A DNA stretch of 64,000 bases from Tillus elongatus (GCA_964006375.1 OZ023266.1:67423403-67487402), one strand, 5' to 3'; counted from the stretch's first letter, positions 38,279 through 50,976 are shown. Made by a program: numbers and translations. The notes: generated from the letters alone by a model not told the origin.

Positions 38279-38670
38279 AAAGGGAGGAGTAACAGTCGTT
38301 ACACGTTAGCGTGCTAATATTTGTATACTTTTAAGAGCGGTTAAGACCAAAAATTTAAGGCTATATTTTAATGAAAGTCACTCTGTACTAAGTACTCGAT
38401 ATATTTCGCCTGAGATCCAAGCATCATCAGGAGTAAGCAGTGTAGCCATTTGAAAAGCTAAGCCAGAAATCTCAAACAGAGAACTTCTGCCAAAAAAACA
38501 TACAAAAAACAGGAAACGTAACAACAATTTAAAAAACTACATGTTACTTTTCGCGAACAGTTACACGTTAAAAACATTCAAAGCCAGCCATGAAAAAGGA
38601 TAAAAAAGAGTTAGAAAATTTAAAATAATGAAAAAAGCTTTGAAAAATTAACGTATAAAAAATTGGACAC

Positions 38671-38673
<3 letters not shown>
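38275..38673. other. Unassigned block around the hammerhead-like motif
   Basis: Lies between two (AT)n arrays. Apart from the hammerhead-like motif nothing is recognised. Possibly the terminal region of a Penelope-like element. Confidence 0.35.
38384..38446 (-). ncRNA. Hammerhead-ribozyme-like motif
   Basis: On the minus strand: UACUC, then CUGAUGA (38424-38430 on +), stem II GCUUG-GAUCU-CAGGC, GAAA (38404-38407), AUAUAU, C (predicted cleavage), then GAGUA. UACUC and GAGUA are perfectly complementary (stem I), and CACUG/CAG-GUG can extend it. A single U lies between CUGAUGA and stem II. Stem III is minimal, as described for hammerheads of Penelope-like elements. No Penelope reading frame was found next to it. 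Confidence 0.45.

Positions 38674-38764
<91 letters not shown>
38674..38764. repeat. (AT)n microsatellite
   Basis: About 45 AT units followed by (GT)n; then CCAACCGATAACTCAAGAAG, the right arm of the (AT)n-centred family, to about 38940. Confidence 0.95.
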
Positions 38765-38766
<2 letters not shown>

Positions 38767-39250
38767 TGTGTGTGTGTATCCAACCGATAACTCAAGAAGT
38801 AATTAACCGATTTTATCTTATTAATAGCTTGCATGAGTTCATTAGCCAGCCCAATCGAGCCAGTATTTCTAAAAAAAAGATTTGATTTTTCTGACAAAAA
38901 ATAGTATCTCAAAAAATAAGGAAGTTATTTTGCATGTAAAAAATTTTCGTGGTAATAAGCCGGTTTCGTTCTAGTTTGGACTCTCCAGTATGCCATACAT
39001 ATGCTCCAACAAGTCGGCTTTAAGGCTATAATGCTCTGCTTTTGTGACGGTTCTACACTTTCACAGCAGCCTCCAAGTACACACAGTACAGCAAGAATAA
39101 AGTTGTGGGGAAAAACGAGTGAAAATAACTGCTCCCCAGCGGCTGTTGAATCACAACTTTCGCTGGCACCACCATTTCAGTCCTGCCGGGATTTACGGTA
39201 AGATGTGTAGCGAGAGACGGAGAATTCGTCCTAGTTTGGAATCTTCAGTA

Positions 39251-40333
39251 CCATCATCATCATCATTAATCAGCCCGATTTGTCCACTGTTGGACATAGG
39301 CCTTCCTTATAACATCCCAGTTCCGCCTGCCTTGGGGGAGTCTTCCTGTACTCTTCTTGCCAGTTCTGGTCTCCACTAAATCAGTCTTTTGGTGTATCTT
39401 CCATCTGTCATTCGGGCCCATGACCCTCCCAGTTCCACTAAAGTCTGGCCATCTGCGAGACCAGATCTCTGATCTCCTTTTATTACGCAAATCTTCGTTT
39501 CTGATGAGGTCTCGCAGTGACACCAGCAATGATCTGTCCATTTTTCGTTGAGCTATTCTGAGCTTTTTAGCAGACACAACAGTTAGTGTTAAAGTTTCAG
39601 CTCCATAGATCAAACCGGTAACACACATTGATTAAAGACCTTCCGCTTTAAGCAAACTGGCAGACCACTCTTAAATACATCTTTGAATTTTCCGTAAGAA
39701 GTGCATGAGAGGATTATTCTTCTCTGTATTTGGCATGTTTGATTATCTCTGGAGATCCGTATCTCATAGCCCAGATGTGCATATCTATCAACAATCTCCA
39801 TTTCCTGACTGCCAACAATAACATCTCTGCTGGGAACGAGGTTTGTCATAAATGTTGTTTTGGAAATATTGATGTCAAGACTAAGCTCAGCACATTCTCT
39901 CTGTAGTTCCTGTAACATTATTTCAATGTTCTTCAGGATGTCAGATAGTGTAGCTATACCGACTGCAAAGCGCATGTTTTTCAAATAATGGCCGTCTACG
40001 TTTATGCCCTTTTCTTTCCAATCAAGTTTTATTCTAAAACGGTGATACATATTTTGGGAGAAATTGTGTCTCCCTGTCGCTCACCTCTACCGATTAAGAT
40101 TGGGTTGGTTTTTTCGTGTAATTTTACTATCATGGTGGAATTTTTATAAATATTATAAATTAGTTTCGCGTAACGATAGCCAACACGACATTCTTGTAGC
40201 GATTGTATCACTGCATCTAGCTAGACTGTGTCAAAGGCCTTTTGAAAGTCCACAGATGCAAGAACAAGCGGTCTATTGTATTCTGTAGGCTTTTAAATTA
40301 TAGTTTTAATGTTCTGTAGGTGATCATTGGTAC
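39251..40333 (-). mobile_element. RTE-type LINE, 5'-truncated insertion
   Basis: A 1083-bp minus-strand insertion flanked by TCTTCAGTA (39242-39250 and 40334-40342, 9 bp). Its 3' end is a short ATG/ATC trinucleotide run (39252-39265) next to GGCCTATGTCCAACAGTGGA, a 3' end typical of RTE elements. Confidence 0.75.
39266..40211 (-). pseudogene. RTE reverse transcriptase fragment
   Basis: In order: GRGERQGDTISPKI (40029-40211, motif B), then GINVDGHYLKNMRFAVGIAT (39610-40050), where the expected FADD metal-binding pair is FAVG, so the active site is lost. LSLDINISKTTFMTN and VFKSGLPVCLKRKVFNQCVL follow, then after a frame change YGAETLTLTVVSAKKLRIAQ and SLRDLIRNEDLRNK and DWxxxGHxxR-like text to 39266. 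The family clade is clear from these signatures; the 5' half with the endonuclease is missing. Confidence 0.8.
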
Positions 40334-40508
40334 TCTTCAGTATACCATACTTATACTCAAACAAGTCCGCCTTCTAATGCAGTGGAGAAAAGCGCGATGC
40401 GCCATATTTGGCCCGATCTGACTTGCCTTAAGACCGACTTGTTGGAGAATAATTATCGGATACTGAAGAGTCCAAAGTAGAACGAAACCGATCTGAATCT
40501 CCTGCTAT

Positions 40509-42221
<1,713 letters not shown>

Positions 42222-42300
<79 letters not shown>
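42222..42300. repeat. (AT)n microsatellite
   Basis: About 39 AT units abutting the 5' end of LINE copy C. Confidence 0.95.
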
Positions 42301-42301
<1 letters not shown>

Positions 42302-43350
42302 TAGAAAAAAATAAATGACATTGTAAATGGGTTGTACGAATCCTATGCGCTCATTAGAAGACATTTTTTCTAAGGAAGTTAGCTAAAAACAAAATAATCA
42401 GAAAGCACTAAAAAATAAAACGGGACAAGTAGCTGTTTTAGGGTACATTGATGATAGCTGAGGTAAGTCGAGCACCATAAATCCCACTTACAAAAAAATG
42501 TTGTTGCCAGAAGATGTTGAAGATGACCTCGACTATTTTAGCTTAAGAATTAATAACAGCGGCATCTTATTGACTGTGTCGGTATCATATGTAACGGACA
42601 AGCTTTGATCAAATTATTTGACAATGATACCTAAAACCTAAGACGAATATTTTTTATGCCATGACCAGATCTGGATCAAGACAAATTCGGATATCTGGTT
42701 GGTTTTTTAACCTGTTAAAATCTGTTAGAAAAGCTATGGTTATTCTTTAGCTTATGTTCCTATAATTAAATTAACACCATATTAACCATTTTGTAAGTAA
42801 TAGTCTTTCAAGGCGGAAAGTAAAATTAAGAAAATGTTTATTGTAATTACATATGTACACATAATTTATGATTATGATGCATTTAATATTTTACGTTTAT
42901 TACTTATATTTATCGTCATTTATTGCCTGGCCAGAACTATAATTTGAGCCAGATCCTGTACCAGTTCTTTAATGAGGAAGAAAAAACAATACGATTTATT
43001 TCACTTGAATTGCAACGTTCTCTAAACTTATGATACTCAATTTCTTTACTTGACAGCGGTCATTTAGGACATATTTTATTTCATTTAGGACATATATTTT
43101 ACTTGCTAGTAAAAAAAGAACGAAAGAGAAATCTTTTGGAACGGTATCGACACACAAAATTTTATTCTTAATGTGTCCCTTTCACGGCGGCAACATTTGT
43201 ATCCTGGTAAGAATTTCATATAATTTCGAGCTGTCAAAACCATTTCTTGTATATTTACAGGTAACTTAAAATGTGTAAGAAATGATATTTTACTGTTTGG
43301 TGCCGGAGAGACCAAGTTTGTTATTTATTCATTCATCCAGTCAGCATACT
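42301..43350. other. No recognisable gene
   Basis: AT-rich spacer; nothing recognised on either strand. Confidence 0.5.
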
Positions 43351-43391
43351 TACGTGGTATGTCCAAAATTTAAACAATTAAATTTTATTTT

Positions 43392-44400
43392 TCAATATAA
43401 TCCCCCTAACACCAATACACTATTACATCGTTTCAGCAACAGTTCCGTACCCCTAAATATATTAGTTCGGTTTGTCCTTAAAATGTGCCCAAAGTGCAGC
43501 TTTGACCTTATGATCGTCACTGAAATGGCACCCGCGAAGGCCCTTTTTAAAATTTCCAAATACGTAGCAGTCGGTGGGGGCCATCTCTCAACTATACGGG
43601 GCATGTTCGATTTGTTCGAAACCATAGTCACGAATTGCGGCTTGTGCAATTCCAGGAGTGTGCACGGGTGCATTGTCATGGAGCAAACGCACGCATCTGG
43701 TCAGTTTCCCCACGTCTTTTCTCCCGAATATTTTGTCGTAATTAATGCAGGGGTGTTGCATAATATGCCCCGTTGACGGTGAGGTTGCTCTCTTTAAGCT
43801 TGAATACCCTCACAATTGCAAAAAATCGTAGGCATCACTTTTTTTGTCGACTGGCAGCCCTTGAATGTTCTTGTCGGTACTTATCCTTTACGCCTCGATT
43901 CTATCGACTCCCTTTTGCACAAAGGATCATAGAAAACCATAGTTTCATATCATGTGACAATTGTCTTCAAGGGTTTTCTCCACAGGGGTCCAAAAAGGAT
44001 CGTGCACATTCAACATGACGCTGGCGCTGAGCTGCTGAAAGACGTTTAGGGACCCACCTTGCACAACTTTATTCATCCCAAAATGTTCGTGGAGTATTCG
44101 GCGAACGCTTGTATCTGAAAGCCCCGACTTTTTTCATAATCCTTTCACTTTCAAGCGTCGATCGCTTAATACGAGATCCTCAACAAGGGCAATCTTGTTG
44201 TCCGTTACCACTTCCACCATCCTTTCCACCTCCTGTTCTTGCGTCATATTCTCAATATTTTACTATATAATAATATGGAGAAATTTCCCCTAAGAACCCA
44301 TCCAGCGTATCTTTTATGCTTTGAGGTGGAAGATCTTCTCGAGTAAGGACTTTAATAACAGCTCTTAATTTTCGTGACTTCTGACATCATGATACACAAG
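43392..44400 (-). pseudogene. mariner transposase, copy 2
   Basis: The minus strand mirrors copy 1: a first helix-turn-helix near 44170-44390, a WVPKRL-like linker near 44030-44060, a region complementary to CCTTTTGCACAAAGGATCAT (YDP motif) near 43915, and near 43560-43690 the HNAPVHTPGIAQAAIRD-like region. The frame is broken throughout; the 95-codon frame 43392-43679 is mostly out of register. It cannot be active. Confidence 0.65.
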
Positions 44401-44840
44401 TGTCAGTTACCAGAAAACTAATTAACATAAAATCCAATTTTGGATTTTCCAAGGCTAATAAGACTTGAACCAATCTCTTACCAGGGGTTAAGGAGTCGCG
44501 GGCCAAAGGACTCCAGGGGGCAAGCTGAGGAAGTGGAAATAACAACATAAACTCCCGATGAAGCTTTCCCCAAGACCGTCATGCGCGGTAAAAATCCGCA
44601 TCCTGCACGAGGTGACCCTGCTAATAACCAAACATGACGGATCTAGACAAGGAGGTCGAACTAAACTCCCCCAATCTACGGTGTCACGTGACCCGTGCCT
44701 ATGGATGGATGGCACCAGGGCGATGGTGTCGTGAACGGAACCTCTGGAGTACCAGGCAACCCTCCAGAGTAACCCGCCTTGCACCACACAGGGGGTTCTG
44801 ATGGTGTGGACAGTATTTCCCCCATTCTCGTGGGAACAAC

Positions 44841-45278
44841 ATGAAGATAATAAACACATACAAAACCAAAACCAATAAGGCTCGAGGAGTGGCTCCGGCT
44901 ACAGACTTGTGCCTTGAGTCTATCCCGGAAACGGAGACGAGCCAGGGGGCGGCAGCGGACTCTGGAGGTCCCACGACCGGCGTAGATACGGGGGATCAGG
45001 GGGTAGCTTCGGCCAGAGACCTGTCCCCGACACCCAAGCTGGAGGCTGGGTCCCACCGGAGGGCGGCGAGCTCCGCGGACTCCGGGGGCCCCTCCACCAG
45101 TGACGACTCTACTGTTAGAGTAGGGGGACTGCCCCGGCAGTCCAAGCGACTTTCCGGGGCGCAAAGAAAGAAGCTCCGGAGGGCGCAAAAAAATGGCGGC
45201 CGGGACCTGGACGGTCGAGAAACCTGTAAAGGCGCAAGAGAGGAGTGCGGGTCAGAAGAGGACGCGCTCGAACTCTAG
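44841..45278 (+). pseudogene. LINE ORF1 N-terminal part
   Basis: A 145-aa frame, low-complexity and rich in Ser, Gly, Ala and charged residues (AADSGGPTTGVDTGDQGVAS repeated in variant form), ending in a basic segment LSGAQRKKLRRAQKNGG. This is typical of the disordered start of LINE ORF1 nucleic-acid-binding proteins. No CCHC knuckles follow: within about 100 bp the sequence turns into ORF2 endonuclease, so the rest of ORF1 and the start of ORF2 have been deleted. Confidence 0.6.
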
Positions 45279-45340
45279 CACGCCCACTACAGACAGACGT
45301 TCCAAAAGGGCCAGGGTGCCTGTAAAGGCGCAAGAGGAGA

Positions 45341-45754
45341 GTGCGAGTCGCAAGACGCCGCGGGGAACCGTACTCCTATAAAGGAGAGATCAAGGGACTT
45401 GGCGGAGCTACTGGAAAGCTCATCTACAGCAGATCCAGCGAGAACCCGAGGGCCTGCATTTTTGTCAGGGAAGGGATAGAGTTTCCCCCTCTAATGAATT
45501 TCTGTTCCAGGGACCTGGCAACGATCAAAATCCGATGTGGAGGAGCGGATGGGCTGAGGGACATTACTGTCGCGTCAGCCTATCTGCCAGGGGACAGCAC
45601 GGACCCTCCTCCACCCAACGAATTGGAGCAGCTGATGGTGGGTAGCAGAGCAGGTGGATGGCAGACCATCATCGGCATGGATGCGAATGCGCACCACGAG
45701 TTGTGGGGTAGCTCGGACACAAACTCTAGGGGTGAGGCACTTTTACAAATTTAA
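45341..45754 (+). pseudogene. LINE ORF2 AP-like endonuclease, N-truncated
   Basis: GLGGATGKLIYSRSSENPRA (about residues 20-40 of this frame) enters the APE fold. ASAYLPGDSTDPPP and IGMDANAHHELWGSSDTNSR follow (GxDxNAHxxxWGSxxxxxRG is the catalytic-loop signature of this LINE group). The N-terminal catalytic Asn and Glu motifs are missing through the deletion. The SDH motif lies in the next frame (EVSSSDHRYIRF at 45880-45915). APE nicks target DNA to prime reverse transcription. Confidence 0.75.
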
Positions 45755-47487
45755 TTTAGACATATTGAATAGAGGTAATAAACCGACCTTCGTCACAACA
45801 CGGCGTGAGGAAGTTTTAGATCTAACAGTTTCCACCCAGTTTCTGGGTGACTTTGTTAAAAGCTGGGCTGTGTCTGGGGAAGTTAGTAGCTCAGACCACA
45901 GATACATCCGGTTTCAAATCGCCAAAGTCGAAAGAGAAACGGTATGGTACCGGGACCCCCGCAAGGCGGACTGGGGAGCCTACAGGGCAGACCTGGCTGT
46001 GGAACTGCGGGGGGTTAAGAGTACCATAAAAAATTCAATAGACCTCGAGATTGCAGCAGTCCAATTGCGAGACGCAATTACCTCGGCCTATAACGCCAAC
46101 TGCCTCCTGAAAATGAGGGTGTCCACCAGGAACGTCCCGTGGTGGAACGAGGACCTCAGGCAAAGGAGGACGCAGGTTCGTAAGCTGTTTAACGCGGCCA
46201 AAAGGTCGGGAGCATGGGATGAATATAGACAGGCCCTATCGACCTATAACAAAAGACTGAGGGACGCCAAGAAGGAGTCGTGGAGGAGGCACTGCGAAGA
46301 AGTGGAAAACACGTCCGAGAGTGCTCGACTACACAAGATCCTGTCTAAGGGCCCTCAGACTAACATAGGCTCCCTTAGAACACGCACGGGAGGCTTTACA
46401 AGCTCGGGGGAGGAAACTATGGAAATTTTACTCCAGACGCACTTCCCCGGCTGTAACATAATAAACCAATCACCTCCGGACTGGGAACACTCAGAAATAG
46501 AGGCGCCTTATAGGCGGGCATCTAGAGTAGACTGGACAGTCGCTAAAGAGGTGGTTACCTGGAGCAAAATCAGATGGGCCATTAACAGCTTTAAGCCATA
46601 CAAATCGCCGGGATTTGATGGAATAATGCCCATCATGCTCCAACAGGGGATAGATATACTGGCGCCGGTGCTTACCCTCATTATGAGGGCCAGCCTGGCT
46701 CTGGGGTACATTCCGAGGGCATGGAGACTGGCCAGGGTTGTATTTATTCCTAAACCTGGGCGTCCAACAGACCAGGCAAAGTCCCTGAGGCCAATAAGTC
46801 TCATGGCCTTCCTGCTGAAAACAGTGGAAAAACTGCTCGACCGGCACTTTAGGGGCGGTGTACTGGAAGCATATCCTCTACACTGCGGACAATATGCATA
46901 CAGAGCAGGATTCTCAACAGAAACAGCACTGCACCAACTGGTGCTGAAACTGGAGAATACGCTGGAGAACAAGGAGGTGGCGCTGGGGGCCTTCCTAGAC
47001 ATAGAGGGGGCCTTTAGCAACACCTCGTTCGGATCGGTTCTGGCAGCTGCCCGGGAGCGTGGAATAGAGGAGACCTGCTGCAGGTGGATCGGTTCCATGC
47101 TCAGGGACAGGGCGGTGTTCACCTCTCGCGGGAGGGACTCTGCTGGCGGGGGTCGCGGCGGGGTGTCCGCAGGGGAGCGTTCTGTCTCCCTTGCTCTGGT
47201 GTCTAGTCGTGGACGGCCTGCTGGGGAGGCTCTCGGGAGGGGGGTATGAGGTACAGGGCTATGCGGACGACATTGTCATCATAGTCCGAGGAAAGGTCAC
47301 ACAGGCAGTGTGGGAACGTATGCAGACTGCACTGAAAGTGGTGGAAGGGTGGACGGTTGATCAAGGGCTCGGGGTGAGCCCCGAGAAAGCAACCGTCGTG
47401 CCGTTTACGAGGAGGAGGAAGTGTGAAAGCCACAGAACTCTCACTCTATACGGTAGGAGCGTTCCAATCGCCAGGGAGGTAAAATAA
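45755..47487 (+). pseudogene. LINE ORF2 reverse transcriptase
   Basis: The frame ending at 47249 carries the linker, YKSPGFDGIMPIMLQQGIDI, RLARVVFIPKPG, SLRPISLMAFLLKTVEKLLD, YRAGFSTETALHQLV and LGAFLDIEGAFSNTSFGSVL (motif A). The frame shifts near 47140-47190, and 47191-47487 continues with GYADDIVIIVRGK (motif C) and GLGVSPEKATVV. A stop at 47485-47487 interrupts the LGVVLDSKLTW motif. Motifs A and C are intact in sequence but in different frames. The thumb continues in 47585-48019. Confidence 0.8.
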
Positions 47488-47584
47488 CTTGGGGTCGTAT
47501 TGGACTCTAAGCTAACCTGGAATGGTCACATTGGAAAAATACTGCGTAAGGCAGTCATGACCTTAGCCGTCACTAGGCGGCTAT

Positions 47585-48019
47585 ATGGAAAAAACGTGGG
47601 GACTAAGACCTAGTATGGCCCACTGGCTGTACACAAGGGTGGTCAGACCATCGTTAACATATGCGGCACTGGTCTGGTGGCCTAAGGTGACACAATCCAG
47701 TGCCAAACAAAAACTAGGCAAGATCCAAAGGATGGCTTGCCTAGGCATCACAGGGGCCATGTCTTCAACCCCAACAGCCGCCATGGAGGTGTTGCTGGAT
47801 CTACCCCCCCTACACTTAGTTATTATGGGAGAGGCCAGGCTAGGACTATACAGACTAGCCTGCAATGGTAGACTGAAGATCAACCCAGGCTTCAGGGGCC
47901 ACTGCAAAATTCAGGAGATCGTGAAGGAGCCCATGCTTGAAATGAGGTCAGACTTCGCGAGCCCGCGAATGTGCAGGGAAAACAACTTTACAGTGGAAAT
48001 CGCTGATCGCGAGGCATAA
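47585..48019 (+). pseudogene. LINE ORF2 thumb/linker segment
   Basis: A 144-aa frame with GLRPSMAHWLYTRVVRPSLT, YAALVWWPK, LGKIQRMACLGITGAMSSTP and ALEVLLDLPPLHL-type text (MEVLLDLPPLHLVIMGEARL). This is the conserved region between the reverse transcriptase and RNase H in LOA/R1-group LINEs. It ends at a stop (48017-48019) 18 bases before the RNase H frame. Confidence 0.7.
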
Positions 48020-48037
48020 CGGGAGGAGACGCCGGGC

Positions 48038-48898
48038 ATGCCACGGGACGCGCTCGTCTGGTTCACGGACGGATCTGGCGGGGAGCGTGGGACGGGGGCA
48101 GGTGTTTACTCGGAAGGACCGAGGGTAAGTCATAGTATTTCCCTCGGAGCCCATGCAACGGTGTTTCAGGCCGAGATGTACGCCATCCTGCACTGTGTGC
48201 GGGAGAACAAGAGGAGGGGCTACACCAACAAGCGGATCCTCATAGCCACAGACAGCCAGGCAGCCCTTAAGGCACTAAGTAGCCCACGGGTAAATTCCTG
48301 GCTGGTGAGTGAGTGCCGAGACGAGACGAGCGACCTGGCTGGGCAGAATGAGGTGACCCTCATCTGGGTGCCGGGTCACTCGGGGGTTAAAGGCAATGAA
48401 GAAGCTGACAGTCTCGCGAAGAGAGGGTCAGCAGAACCATTTATGGGACCAGAACCGGCTCTGGGCGTGTCAAAGAGCACTGCCAGGGGAGCCATTAAGT
48501 CCTGGGTCAGAAACCAACACAAGGTGTACTGGGCGGACTGTCCAGGGCTCAGACATGGGAAGTCAATAATTGACGGACCCAGTTCAAAGAGAGCTGTGGA
48601 GCTGCTAAACCTTAGCAGAGGACAGCTCAGAAACACAACAGGTCTCTTGACGGGACACATGGCCGTCAAGAAACACCTGCATAAAATGGGGCGGTTCGAA
48701 GGGGACCTCGCATGCAGACTCTGCGGCGAGGGGGAGGAATCAGCCCAGCACATCTTGTGTGAGTGTATAGCTCTGGACCGGAAAAGACAACTGATCTACG
48801 GTCACTCTAGACCGGAGACAGAGCAATATAAAACTTCACCCTACCAATCGCTGTGCAGACTAGTTCAAGGCACAATGATCTTGGAATGGGTGGAGTAA
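48038..48898 (+). pseudogene. LINE RNase H and CCHC domain
   Basis: A 286-aa open frame. The RNase HI acidic residues are all present: Asp11 (FTDGSG), Glu46 (FQAEMYAIL), Asp72 (ATDSQAAL) and Asp124 (GNEEAD), with the VPGHSGVKGN loop before the last. The C-terminal knuckle CRLCGEGEESAQHILCEC has C-x2-C-x8-H-x4-C spacing. RNase H would remove the RNA template after first-strand synthesis. It is the best preserved part of the LINE, but upstream breaks mean it is not made as part of ORF2. Confidence 0.85.
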
Positions 48899-49049
48899 GA
48901 CTAAGGGTAGGCACAATCAACCAAGGGTTGCGGTGCTATCGGGGCGGCAAGGCCGCGGACGAGCCCTGAGGGAACAAAAAAAAATCTCTTACCAAATTTT
49001 GACACTCTGCGATACCCTGGATTTGGCGCTTACCTCGTAAAACATTTAA

Positions 49050-49384
49050 AAGCCTGGACGCAGCAAGTGCGTATGGTAGTGAATTTTCATAGAAATGATC
49101 TGGCACAAAATATTTTATTCTAACTTTTTTCTTCTTAAAACATAGACATCTCAATTTTGGTGTATAGTTTACTTTTTATATCCTAATCCTACCGACCAAA
49201 TTTGGTTATCATAGCTCTTTTATTTTTTGAGACCACATTTTTTTTTCAAATGAAAATTCAAAATTTTCCCGGTAAACCTTGTCCGATTTTCCTGACTAAC
49301 GAACTTATCCAAGCCATTTACAAAAGGAAGGTACATGTCAAATTTCATCAAAATCGGCCCATTATTTTTTGAGTTATCGGTGTG

Positions 49385-49468
<84 letters not shown>

Positions 49469-49592
49469 GAAACTAACCTCGAATATGGGTTCTAGGGGTC
49501 CTAGTTCACGCTCATTTGCAAAAATGTTTTCAAAATTCAAAAGTCGGGATCTCCCCATTAGTGAATTTTTTCTACGAAAATTCACTAAAAGG
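49050..49592 (-). repeat. (AT)n-centred family, near-complete copy
   Basis: Terminus CTGGACGCAGCAAGTGCG (49053-49070), inner arm TTTTCCCGGTAAACCTTGTC and CAAAATCGGCCCATTATTTT, (ACAT)n then (AT)n (49386-49465), GAATATGGGTTCTAGGGGTC, and the end hairpin TTAGTGAATTTTTTCTACG-AAAATTCACTAA (49559-49589). It starts only 12 bp after the mariner copy 2 boundary. Confidence 0.8.
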
Positions 49593-49594
49593 AT

Positions 49595-50260
49595 AGTACA
49601 AATATGACGAAAACAAAAATAACGGAGATAAGTAACGATAGGTCAACAAAAATGGATATAAAGCTAAACAGCTAACAACTTGCAAGAAAAGAAGTAAAAA
49701 TATTCACGTATATTGGTAGTATTATTATGGATGATGCTAAATGTAGCAAATATCTGCGAAGAAAAATCGCAATGACAAAACGAGCATTCAATAGACGAAG
49801 TATTCTTTTTACTAATAAACATTTCAAATTCGACCTGAAGAAGAGATTCATCAAGTCATGAGTATCGATTGTTTTAATGCATGGGTCGGAAAGGTGGACT
49901 TCCAATAAACAAGAAATGGAGATAAATCAGCGAGACAACGTACATCGATGGAAAGACGAATAGAGTAATGCTAGAAGATGTGAGAGAATAAAGTTGTTTG
50001 CCGAAAAAAATTGAAAAAGGGAAGGCAAAATTTATTGGACATTCTGAGACATAAAGTTTTCTGGAACCATTATTTAAATTTGGAAAAAAGGGGATGAGGT
50101 ACATCAAGAAGAAAACTTCAAAGAACCTGACACAATTGATGAAGTGTGGAAGCTACAATGAAATGAAAAGACCTGCAGAAGCCATTGTTATGGCTGCGAC
50201 GACGGGGCGACATCGCCTTTAGACTGTGATGATGATGTGATACAAGTTACCTAGGATTTA
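49595..50260 (+). pseudogene. RTE-like LINE relic, C-terminal part
   Basis: Related to the relics at 842-2640: EISNDRSTKMDIKLNS-like text at 49635, VKIFTYIGSIIMDDA-like text (49697-49740, the FxYLGS motif), RRKIAMTKRAFNRRSI (49759-49803), FDLKKRFIKS, RKAKFIGHS (50026) and GATTGTGATGA-type 3' end (50220). Stops throughout; no open frame of note. Confidence 0.6.
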
Positions 50261-50535
50261 ATAAAGAAATCAAAAATTAAACAACAGATCAATTTAAAAA
50301 GAAAAGGTAAATACACTTTGCACAACCAAATTTAGCACAACCAAATTTTAAGACCTAACAATCGTTTCGCTAACAAAGTTAGCTTCACAACATGACCAAT
50401 AAACTAAACTTCGTTTATGCACCTTCTGATAAAGATAACTTTGTAAGCGAACAATCGCCAGGTTTTCAAAATGTATTGTGGAGAATTGGTTCTCCAAAGC
50501 CTACTTTTCAGTGACCATCGCAGGTTCCAATCTTC

Positions 50536-50950
50536 ACTTAGTGGGTAAAACAATTGATATAAAATTGATTCACATTGGTCAAAAATTTCATGACACTCGA
50601 ATAGCTAGCTCAAAAACCATCAATATACACTGCGGCATAGAAACAACACCCAATAAATATGACGTTGTTTCACTGATACTTTGGAGAACAATCAAGGTAA
50701 ATAAGAAAAATAATTGATAAAACAGGTGATGCAGCTATAGGAGATCAGGGGAAGACCCGTGACAATTCACTTAATGGATAAAACAGTTGACATAAAATTG
50801 ATTCACATCTGTCAACAATTTCATAAAACTCGAATAGCTCAAAAACTGTCAATTTTATACACTCTGTGACATAGAAGCAACACCCAGTAAATATTACTTG
50901 ACAAAACCGGTGGTTCAGCGATAGGAGATCGGAGGAAGACCCATGGTAAG
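50536..50950. repeat. Diverged tandem duplication, about 230-bp unit
   Basis: Unit 1 (50536-50767) and unit 2 (50768-50950) share ATAAAATTGATTCACAT, CTCGAATAGCT, GACATAGAAGCAACACCC-type and AGGAGATC(A/G)G(G)GGAAGACCC blocks in the same order. No reading frame. Confidence 0.6.
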
Positions 50951-50973
50951 TGTATAGTAGCTATTTTGGAATA

Positions 50974-50976
<3 letters not shown>

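Larger units (their letters stand above)
38960..40490. mobile_element. Palindromic MITE(s), interrupted by an RTE LINE
   Basis: CGGTTTCGTTCTAGTTTGGA with CTCTCCAGTAT and CTCCAACAAGTCGGCTTTAA (38961-39025), and again TCGTCCTAGTTTGGAATCTT (39228-39247), are one arm. The opposite arm is AAGACCGACTTGTTGGAGAA ... ATACTGAAGAGTCCAAAGTA and GAACGAAACCG (40430-40490). The intact piece at 40334-40490 can fold into a hairpin. The RTE insertion at 39251-40333 separates the parts. Confidence 0.6.
44483..48982 (+). mobile_element. RNase H-bearing LINE (LOA/R1-group)
   Basis: A 4.5-kb non-LTR element, clearly GC-richer than its surroundings. It is flanked by AATCTCTTACC (44472-44482 and 48983-48993), an 11-bp target duplication inside mariner copy 2. 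It ends CCCTGAGGGAAC plus nine A (48976-48984). Contents in order: 5' region, remnant of ORF1, AP endonuclease, reverse transcriptase, RNase H and CCHC knuckle. A deletion joins ORF1 to the middle of the endonuclease, and several frameshifts break ORF2. Confidence 0.85.
43353..49037 (-). mobile_element. mariner-like element copy 2, split by a LINE
   Basis: The left terminus CGTGGTATGTCCAAAATTT and the right terminus (complement CGAGGTAAGCGCCAAATCC) form imperfect inverted repeats with TA on each side (43351-43352, 49038-49039). Without the LINE (44483-48982) the element would be about 1.2 kb. Same family as copy 1 (26760-27976): AACCAATCTCTTACC and GCGATACCCTGGAT are shared. Confidence 0.75.

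Noticed and set aside
44488..48753. Minus-strand frames of up to 204 codons opposite the LINE at 44483-48982
   Set aside because: Antisense of recognisable APE, RT and RNase H coding; GC-rich sequence keeps them open by chance.
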